The notes under the pieces: generated by a model | What the model saw: only the letters and a program-made list of their open reading frames with translations | Told to the model about the DNA's origin: nothing | Database searches by the model: none | In this document: positions 54,554 through 60,223 of the stretch, in pieces | How positions within the stretch are numbered: position 1 is the first letter of the stretch | How the letters are laid out: every line of letters begins with the position of its first letter | Made by a program: the position numbers and the translations under genes | Source of the DNA: Paraburkholderia sp. CNPSo 3272 | Lineage (GTDB): Bacteria > Pseudomonadota > Gammaproteobacteria > Burkholderiales > Burkholderiaceae | Assembly: GCF_024206495.1 (NCBI RefSeq) | Contig: NZ_JAMBPQ010000043.1 | Span: forward strand, 1-60,223 | DNA: 60,223 nucleotides | Reading direction: 5' to 3'

Positions 54554-55252
54554 ATGAAGGTCGAAGGTGGTGTTGTTTTCGTGACGGGCGCTAACCGCGG
54601 GCTTGGCCTCGAGTTCGCAAAACAGGCGCTCGAAAGAGGCGCGCACAAGGTCTACGCTGGCGCGCGCGATCCGGCCAGCGTGACGCTGACGGGCGTCGTG
54701 CCCGTGAAGCTCGACGTAACCGATCCGGCGGCCGTGGCCGCTGCCGCCGATGCGGCGCGCGACGTCACGCTTCTGATCAACAACGCGGGCATCGCGCGGC
54801 TCGGCAGCCTGACGGACGACGGCGCGCTCGACGCCTTGCGTGATCACTTCGAAACCAACGTGTTGGGGATACTGGCGATGTCGCGGGCCTTCGCGGGCAA
54901 TCTCGCCAGCAACGGCGGAGGCACGATTCTGAACGTGCTGTCGGTCGCAAGCTGGATAAACCGGCCAATCCTCTCCGCTTACGGCGTGTCGAAGTCGGCC
55001 GCGTGGGCGGTAACCAACGGGCTGCGGCATTCGCTGCGCGATCAGCACACGCAGGTTGTCGGGCTGCATGCCGGGTTTATCGATACGGATCTGACGCGCG
55101 GGCTGGAAGTTCCGAAAGCAACGCCGGCCGACGTCGTGCGTCAAGCCTACGACGCGATCGAGGCAGGTGCGCAAGAAGTGTCCACCGACGAGTTCACGCG
55201 GGAGGTGAAGGCCGGGCTGTCGGCAGGCGTCTACCTCGACGCGCCGCACTGA
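54554..55252 (+). CDS. Short-chain dehydrogenase/reductase
   Basis: The 232-aa SDR begins MKVEGGVVFVTGANRGLGLEFAKQ (NAD(P) loop), with LLINNAGIARLG, NVLSVASWI and YGVSKSA carrying the catalytic Tyr and Lys. AAAGGA precedes the ATG at 54554. It is shorter than classical SDRs and lacks the long substrate-binding C-terminus. Probably cotranscribed with the OYE gene 155 nt downstream, under the divergent TetR. Confidence 0.86.
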   Translation: MKVEGGVVFVTGANRGLGLEFAKQALERGAHKVYAGARDPASVTLTGVVPVKLDVTDPAAVAAAADAARDVTLLINNAGIARLGSLTDDGALDALRDHFETNVLGILAMSRAFAGNLASNGGGTILNVLSVASWINRPILSAYGVSKSAAWAVTNGLRHSLRDQHTQVVGLHAGFIDTDLTRGLEVPKATPADVVRQAYDAIEAGAQEVSTDEFTREVKAGLSAGVYLDAPH

Positions 55253-55407
55253 AAGCGCCGAAGCACTCGCTCGTCGTGCGCGTTCGCACGCGACGGGCAC
55301 GCCTGCCCGTCAGGCCGTGAGCCCAACGATGCCGTACGTGCCCGTGCCGGCGATTGCCAGCCGGGCAGCACGATCAGTATCACCCAATGCGCAAGGGAAG
55401 CCCGCAA

Positions 55408-56484
55408 ATGTCTACACTCTTCGAACCCGTCCAGATCGGTGCGCTACAGATGGCGAACCGCATCGTCATGTCGCCGCTCACTCGCATGAGGGCGTTCGAC
55501 GCGCGCAGCCCGGGTCCGCTCAACGCAAGACACTATGCGCTGCGCGCAAGTGCAGGCCTGATCATTACCGAAGCCACTTCGGTCACGCCTCAGGGGGTTG
55601 GATACCCCCATACGCCGGGCATCTGGACGGAAAAACAGGTCGCGGGCTGGAAGGAGGTGACCTCGGCCGTTCACGCAGCCGGCGGCCTGATCGTCTCCCA
55701 GCTGTGGCACGTCGGGCGAGTCTCCGATCCCGTCTTCCACGACGGCGCGCCTCCCGTGGCGCCGAGCGCCGTGGCCGCGCTTGGCCACGTCTCCCGCCTT
55801 CGTCCGCAGCGGCCCTTCGCCGTGCCACGCGCGCTGCGGACCGAAGAGATTCCCGCCATCGTCGAAGATTTTCGCGTGGGCGCGGCGAATGCCAGGCGCG
55901 CTGGCTTTGACGGCGTCGAACTGCACGCCGCGAATGGCTACCTGTTCGATCAATTTCTGCACGACGGATCGAACCAGCGTACCGACCGCTACGGCGGTTC
56001 GATCGAGAACCGCGCGCGCTTTCTTCTCGAAGCACTCGATGCCGTACTGACTGTTTGGCCGGCCGACCGCGTCGGCGTGCATCTGAATCTGATGTCCAGC
56101 TCACACTCGATGCATGATTCGAATCCGCGTGCGCTGTTCCGATATGTCGCCCAGCAACTCGGCGCGCGCAACATCGCGTTCATATTCGCGCGAGAGGACC
56201 TCGATCGCGGCGCAGAGCGAATTGGCCACGATGTAAGGCGCCTCTTCAAGGGGGCCTACATTCTCAATGAAGGGCTGACGAAGCAGAGCGCACAGTCCGC
56301 CATCGAGCGCGGCGAAGCAGACGCCGCAGCGTTCGGGCGGCCCTTTATCGCCAACCCAGATCTCGTGGAGCGCTTTAGACGCGACGCGCCGCTCAATGCC
56401 GTCAATGCTGAGACGATCTATACGGACGACGCGACCGGGTATAACGACTATCCGTTGCTTGACGACGCCGCCGCGAGCCTATGA
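55408..56484 (+). CDS. Old yellow enzyme family alkene reductase (NemA-like)
   Basis: The 358-aa FMN-dependent ene-reductase has a TIM barrel with SPLTRMRAFD, IITEATSVTPQGVGYPHTPG, LIVSQLWHVGRVSD, the substrate/flavin HAANGYLFDQFLHDGSNQRT plus DRYGGSIENRARF, and AFGRPFIANPDLVERF (phosphate site). It reduces electron-poor alkenes or nitro compounds with NAD(P)H. Start at 55408 (MSTLFEPVQIG), GGGAAG upstream. It is the second gene of the TetR-controlled pair, fitting an electrophile detoxification role. Confidence 0.9.
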   Translation: MSTLFEPVQIGALQMANRIVMSPLTRMRAFDARSPGPLNARHYALRASAGLIITEATSVTPQGVGYPHTPGIWTEKQVAGWKEVTSAVHAAGGLIVSQLWHVGRVSDPVFHDGAPPVAPSAVAALGHVSRLRPQRPFAVPRALRTEEIPAIVEDFRVGAANARRAGFDGVELHAANGYLFDQFLHDGSNQRTDRYGGSIENRARFLLEALDAVLTVWPADRVGVHLNLMSSSHSMHDSNPRALFRYVAQQLGARNIAFIFAREDLDRGAERIGHDVRRLFKGAYILNEGLTKQSAQSAIERGEADAAAFGRPFIANPDLVERFRRDAPLNAVNAETIYTDDATGYNDYPLLDDAAASL

Positions 56485-56628
56485 CCGGCCTGGAGAAGAT
56501 CCCGGCCGTGGGCGGAATGTCACGAATTGCCTGCCCACGCCGTCGGCAACGCCGTGTACGTCAGCGTTGCGTGCGAACTGCTGGAACGGCGTGAGCCGCT
56601 TGCCGCACGCAAGCTCGCAGGCGGTGCG

Positions 56629-57696
56629 CTACCGCTGCGGTACGCCGTTGCGCCACTCGCCCCAATGCGTGACGATGTCCTGCACCAGCGGATTGCCCGC
56701 GAGGAACAGATTGTCGATCGCGATCGTGAAGCCGCCTTGCGATGCGTAGTTGAGCAAATTATCCGCGCTCGACTGGCCCGCGTATGGCCGGTCGAAGTCC
56801 GAGCCGGCGCGCAGCACCGCGACACGGTTCAGGTCGACGCGATGCACGGTCGCCGCGCGCGTCAGCGCCTCGAAAGTCGCGTTGTCTTCCTGCTGCGTCG
56901 TGCAATAGGTGCCCTTGCCGTCGGTGAGAATCTTCGTCCATTGCCGCGCCCGCTCGCCGAGGTCCGTGCCCGACCACCAGGTATCGCCCGCCAGCGTGTC
57001 GCACTGGATCACGGTCGGCGGTCGGTTTGCGGGTGCATAGCTGTATTTGGCACGGGCGGCCTGCGCCTGGGCGTCGTCGGTCAGCGTCACGTTGCGAGAC
57101 AGCGCGAACGCCGCGTTCGTGAGCGCCGGATTCAGCTGGAACACCTCGGTGCGATAGTCGAGCGGCGGCTTCTGCGTCGGGCTCGTCGTGTTGATGCCGA
57201 GATAGCCGGTGTTCCAGCCCGACGGAATTTCGCGCCCGTCGATCTCCCACTGAATGCCGAAGTCGACGAGCCAGTTCGCCCAGGCAGCGGAACCGACAGT
57301 CCCCTGAAGCGGATCGATACCGGCGATGCCCGCCACCATGAAGTACGTGTGGCGCAGGTCGAAACGCGGCGAGAACGTCAGCGCCATGATCGACGCGGCG
57401 GCATTCGCGTGGCCCATGCCCGTCGTCATCACGCAGACATCCTGGCGGTTGCAGTGCACGGCTGGGTAATCGGGGGACAGACCGGCGACGGTGATATCCT
57501 GCCACGGTCCGAGATGATCCAGCCAAACCTGCCCTTCCGGACCGAACATCGAAATGATCATCACCTTGACCGTCCGGCCATGCGACTCGCCGTCGTCCTG
57601 CGCGAAGCTGTCGTCGGCATGCGCCACGGCTGGTGCAGCGGCCGCGCCGGCCACGAGCAACGATGAAATCACTGCGGCAAAAGCTCGATTTAGCAT
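56629..57696 (-). CDS. Purine nucleoside permease (NUP) family exported protein
   Basis: The 355-aa protein has a signal peptide (MLNRAFAAVISSLLVAGAAA, mature from about DDSFAQDD). NUP-family features are VKVMIISMFGPEGQVWLDHL, QDVCVMTTGMGHANAAASIM, YFMVAGIAGIDPLQGTVGSA and GGFTIAIDNLFLAGNPLVQD. It resembles nucleosidase/phosphorylase folds secreted to the periplasm. The start at 57696 was chosen for the signal peptide; the frame is open 56 codons upstream. It is divergent from the phosphatase gene with 281 nt between. Confidence 0.85.
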   Translation of the reverse strand: MLNRAFAAVISSLLVAGAAAAPAVAHADDSFAQDDGESHGRTVKVMIISMFGPEGQVWLDHLGPWQDITVAGLSPDYPAVHCNRQDVCVMTTGMGHANAAASIMALTFSPRFDLRHTYFMVAGIAGIDPLQGTVGSAAWANWLVDFGIQWEIDGREIPSGWNTGYLGINTTSPTQKPPLDYRTEVFQLNPALTNAAFALSRNVTLTDDAQAQAARAKYSYAPANRPPTVIQCDTLAGDTWWSGTDLGERARQWTKILTDGKGTYCTTQQEDNATFEALTRAATVHRVDLNRVAVLRAGSDFDRPYAGQSSADNLLNYASQGGFTIAIDNLFLAGNPLVQDIVTHWGEWRNGVPQR

Positions 57697-57977
57697 AATA
57701 ATCCCACCCGTTATGTAAGAACCGCGGTTGCGAAACGTGAATCGCGTGCCGTGTTGTCGACCGAGGTCGTGTTTTTTTTGGCGTGCAGCGTGGGACCTGG
57801 GAGTGAGCCGTTCAGGCGAGAGTGAGTATAAGCGGAGAAAAAAATCGCCTGTTACGCCCTGCAACGACTACGACTGAACCTCTTCCCGAAGTCACCGTCT
57901 CACCCGGAGCATTCGGCCAGGGACCATGTAGGTCGAGCTCGGTCCCGCGTTATATCCACGATTGGAGGAAATAGAAC

Positions 57978-59333
57978 ATGCCAAAGAAGCGCTCAGTTCG
58001 AACGTCAACCAGCAGTGGCAGCGGCCGCGTTCTCGCCGCCCCCGTCTTCTCGCAGCCGCAGCCTACGCCAGATCCGCAAACCTTCATCGTCAGGCACGCA
58101 TCCGATGTGGCGGCCTACCGGATGATCGACGAGCTCAACCGCGAGCACAAACTCAAGGCCCTTCCCTTTCCCGCGCCGCGCGGCGGCGTCGAACCCCGCC
58201 TGACACTCGCAGACGTGATCGATAACGATCAGACCATCCTCAACCAGATCAACGCGAACCGACAGATCGTTTTTCACTCGACGGGCGATTGCGGCAGTAC
58301 CCGCGGCCCGAAAACGCAGAACGAAGTCTCCGACAAGATGGTCAGCGACTTCGACGAAACCGATCCTGCCGAAGTACCGCAATTCAATTTTCTGCTGGGC
58401 GACATCGTCTACAGCTTCGGCGAGGCGCAGTACTACTACGACCAGTTCTACGAGCCCTATCGCGACTATCACGCACCGATCCTCGCCGTCGCCGGCAATC
58501 ATGACGGGATGATCTCGCCTTTGCAGCATGAAAAGAGTTTGCAGGCGTTTCTGCGAAACTTCTGCTCCGACTGCTTTCAGGTCTCGCCCGATGCGGGCAA
58601 CCTTTCGCGTACCGCGCAAATTCAACCGGGCGTTTTCTTTACCTTCGAAGCGCCGTTCGTGCGCATCATCGCGTTGTATAGCAATACGCTCGAAGATCCA
58701 GGGGTGATTTCGAATAGCGACATCGGCAACAGCCAGCTGAAGTTTCTCAAGGCGGCGTTGACGCGGGTGAAAAAGGAAGGCTACACGGGCGCACTACTGT
58801 TCGCGCATCATCATCCGCCGTATGTCGCGCGCGGACGTCATGGCTGGAGTGTCGAGATGCAGCAGCAGATCGATGCGATTTGCGAAGAGGTCGGCGTATG
58901 GCCGCACGCCGATCTTGCGGGACACGCGCACAATTATCAACGCTTCACGCGTACACGTCCGGACGGGACCCACATTCCGTACATCGTGTGCGGCAACGGC
59001 GGACACAACGTCCAGCGACTGACCACCAACGGACAGCCGCCACTTCGTGCACCGCAGTTGATCCAGGCCGCAACGAATAGCACCGATGCCGTGGTCATCG
59101 AGAACTACGACGACCAGAATTACGGGTATTTGCGCATTGTCGCGGACGACACGCAGTTGCGCATCGAATATCACGCTGCCGTCGACGGACCCTATACCAA
59201 GGCGCCCGACGATCAGGTGACTGTCGATCTGGGTACCCGCCAGCTTTCCCACTACGTGGCCCGCAATGCTGGCATACCTGCGCTGGCAACGCGCATCCGT
59301 GAATTTGCGCAAAGCGAGAAGGCCGCACGCTAA
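57978..59333 (+). CDS. Purple-acid-phosphatase-like metallophosphoesterase
   Basis: The 451-aa protein shows the five PAP-type metal motifs: GDCG (HSTGDCGS), GDIVY, GNHD (VAGNHDGM), AHHH (LFAHHHPPY) and GHAH (LAGHAHNYQRF). A typical PPP-type DxH in motif 1 is not present; GDxG is the PAP form. N-terminal about 90 residues have no known domain, and no signal peptide is seen. Adjacent permease suggests nucleotide or phosphate use. ATTGGAGGAAATAGAAC precedes the ATG. Confidence 0.85.
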   Translation: MPKKRSVRTSTSSGSGRVLAAPVFSQPQPTPDPQTFIVRHASDVAAYRMIDELNREHKLKALPFPAPRGGVEPRLTLADVIDNDQTILNQINANRQIVFHSTGDCGSTRGPKTQNEVSDKMVSDFDETDPAEVPQFNFLLGDIVYSFGEAQYYYDQFYEPYRDYHAPILAVAGNHDGMISPLQHEKSLQAFLRNFCSDCFQVSPDAGNLSRTAQIQPGVFFTFEAPFVRIIALYSNTLEDPGVISNSDIGNSQLKFLKAALTRVKKEGYTGALLFAHHHPPYVARGRHGWSVEMQQQIDAICEEVGVWPHADLAGHAHNYQRFTRTRPDGTHIPYIVCGNGGHNVQRLTTNGQPPLRAPQLIQAATNSTDAVVIENYDDQNYGYLRIVADDTQLRIEYHAAVDGPYTKAPDDQVTVDLGTRQLSHYVARNAGIPALATRIREFAQSEKAAR

Positions 59334-59767
59334 TCGGCACATCTACATGTTGAACCCTGAGGAATTCGGTGGCTCGCCTCCACCAGTTCCTCTTCTCCGC
59401 TCTCTGGATTCTGCGCACGAATCATGCTTTCCCGGCGGTTGATAAAGACTCTTATTCAATTCCAGCATTCGACATGGTTCCCGCGCGTGACGTGTGACCG
59501 GGTCCGTACGTGACGCCTGGAGACTTTGCCGATGCCATTTTTTCAAAATGGCGGCGTCGAAAACGACGCAACCACACAGCGCCATGCCGTGTCATCCCGC
59601 CTGCATCAGGCGATGCATCGTATTGTTCGTAGTTCTCCTTATTAGAATCGGTGCCCTCGCTCCTCGAGGCACATCGTATGCGCGATGCGGCTGTTGGCGT
59701 ACGCGCAGAATTTGAGCGCTGCACCGGCGCACTTTCGATGCGGTTTGTACGAGGAAAGGGGCGGACG
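59334..59767. promoter_or_regulatory. Intergenic region with an 8-bp hairpin at 59534-59552
   Basis: GCCATTTT-ttc-AAAATGGC is a perfect hairpin about 200 nt after the phosphatase gene. It lacks a T run on the + strand (it is followed by GGCGTC). The rest of the region holds no supported gene; AGGAAAGGGG lies immediately before the next start. Confidence 0.4.
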
Positions 59768-60223
59768 ATGAACCGACTGACGAAACACACGGCCACCTGG
59801 GTGGTGATGTTAGCGCTGTCCGGTGCGGCTTATGCAGCGGCTGGCGGCAACGGTGGAGGTGGCAATGGTGGTGGCGGCGCGGGCGGCAACGGCGGTGGCC
59901 ACGGTGCGGGCGCGGGCGGCAATGGCAATGGCAATGGCAATGGCAACGGCAATGGCAATGGCAATGGCAACGGCAACGGCAACGGCAACGGCCACGGTGC
60001 AGGCGTCGGTGCGGGTGTGGGGGCCGGCGTAGGTGGCAGCGGCGCGGGCGTGGGCGCAGGTGTGGGTGGCAACGGCGCGGGCGTTGGTGCAGGTGTGGGA
60101 GCGGGCGCCGGTTCAGGCGGCAACGGTGCGGGCTCGGGCGGCAGCGGTTCTGGCTCCGGTGGAGGCGGCGCCGGTTCGGGTGGTGGCGGCGCGGGTTCGG
60201 GTGGCGGTGGTGCCGGTTCGGGC
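59768..60223 (+). CDS. Gly-Asn/Gly-Ala repeat secreted protein, 3' end missing
   Basis: The frame from ATG 59768 (AGGAAAGGGG Shine-Dalgarno) encodes a signal peptide (MNRLTKHTATWVVMLALSGA, then AYAAAGG). Next come Gly-rich repeats: 12 GN units (59918-59989), then GAGVGAGVGAGV and GGGGAGSG tandem units. It remains open for 152 codons to the window end. Such low-complexity Gly-rich proteins are exported and structural or surface-associated; a function cannot be given from this part. Confidence 0.72.
   Translation, partial: MNRLTKHTATWVVMLALSGAAYAAAGGNGGGGNGGGGAGGNGGGHGAGAGGNGNGNGNGNGNGNGNGNGNGNGNGHGAGVGAGVGAGVGGSGAGVGAGVGGNGAGVGAGVGAGAGSGGNGAGSGGSGSGSGGGGAGSGGGGAGSGGGGAGSG
59918..59989 (+). 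repeat. (GGCAAY)12 hexanucleotide tandem repeat
   Basis: Twelve head-to-tail units of GGCAAT or GGCAAC encode (Gly-Asn)12 in frame. Repeat slippage could change length without shifting the frame because the unit is 6 nt. Confidence 0.9.

Noticed and set aside
59918..60223. CRISPR-like or IS-like repeat array
   Set aside because: Units are 6-nt codon pairs without spacers and are in frame with a coding sequence.

Overview
The window is a GC-rich (roughly 60-65 %), densely coded chromosomal segment of a Burkholderiaceae-type betaproteobacterium (Paraburkholderia/Caballeronia/Burkholderia-like). Supporting signs are Burkholderia-style trimeric porins, DUF4148 proteins, many LysR/TetR/AraC regulators and a complete sfn/msu organosulfur locus. 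I see no rRNA, tRNA, insertion sequence, phage gene or CRISPR array.

Layout. 1-5.9 kb: a sulfur-scavenging island (sfnG, msuE, two DszC/SfnB-type flavin monooxygenases and the sigma-54 activator sfnR) with good -24/-12 promoters. 6-12.3 kb: LysR regulator, MFS, LysE and EamA exporters, and small proteins. 12.3-22.5 kb: miscellaneous single genes (Pr6Pr, DUF1697, GlcG-like, NnrS, aldo/keto reductase, O-methyltransferase, DUF4239, AraC, two SDRs) with two decayed genes. 22.5-29.7 kb: an unusual three-gene operon (right-handed repeat protein, Tat-exported propeller-like protein, Ig-like protein) beside two convergent LysR paralogues and a quinone oxidoreductase; three sites in the control regions share one palindrome. 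30-34.6 kb: STAS protein, YafY/VOC pair, psuG, and a GST/TetR pair. 34.6-43.9 kb: an aldarate (galactarate/glucarate-type) catabolic locus with garD, garL, a semialdehyde dehydrogenase, two near-identical permeases, a porin and a LacI regulator; two copies of one long palindrome mark the likely LacI operators. 44-53.6 kb: stress/envelope-type genes, a PMT-family glycosyltransferase, small orphans, a second porin and two DUF4148 proteins. 53.6-60.2 kb: TetR-SDR-OYE unit, purine nucleoside permease, a purple-acid-phosphatase-like enzyme, and a Gly-Asn repeat protein running off the end.

The most striking non-coding signal is a pair of paralogous small RNA genes (9029-9088 on + and 12315-12376 on -). 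Both begin with the same 17 nt CU-rich sequence exactly 7 nt after a -10 box, form a short hairpin with an anti-Shine-Dalgarno loop, and end in almost the same terminator. They could pair with GGAGAC(A) ribosome binding sites; in this window such sites precede four genes of the aldarate locus and one SRPBCC gene. All assignments come from reading the sequence and family knowledge; no database search was run.
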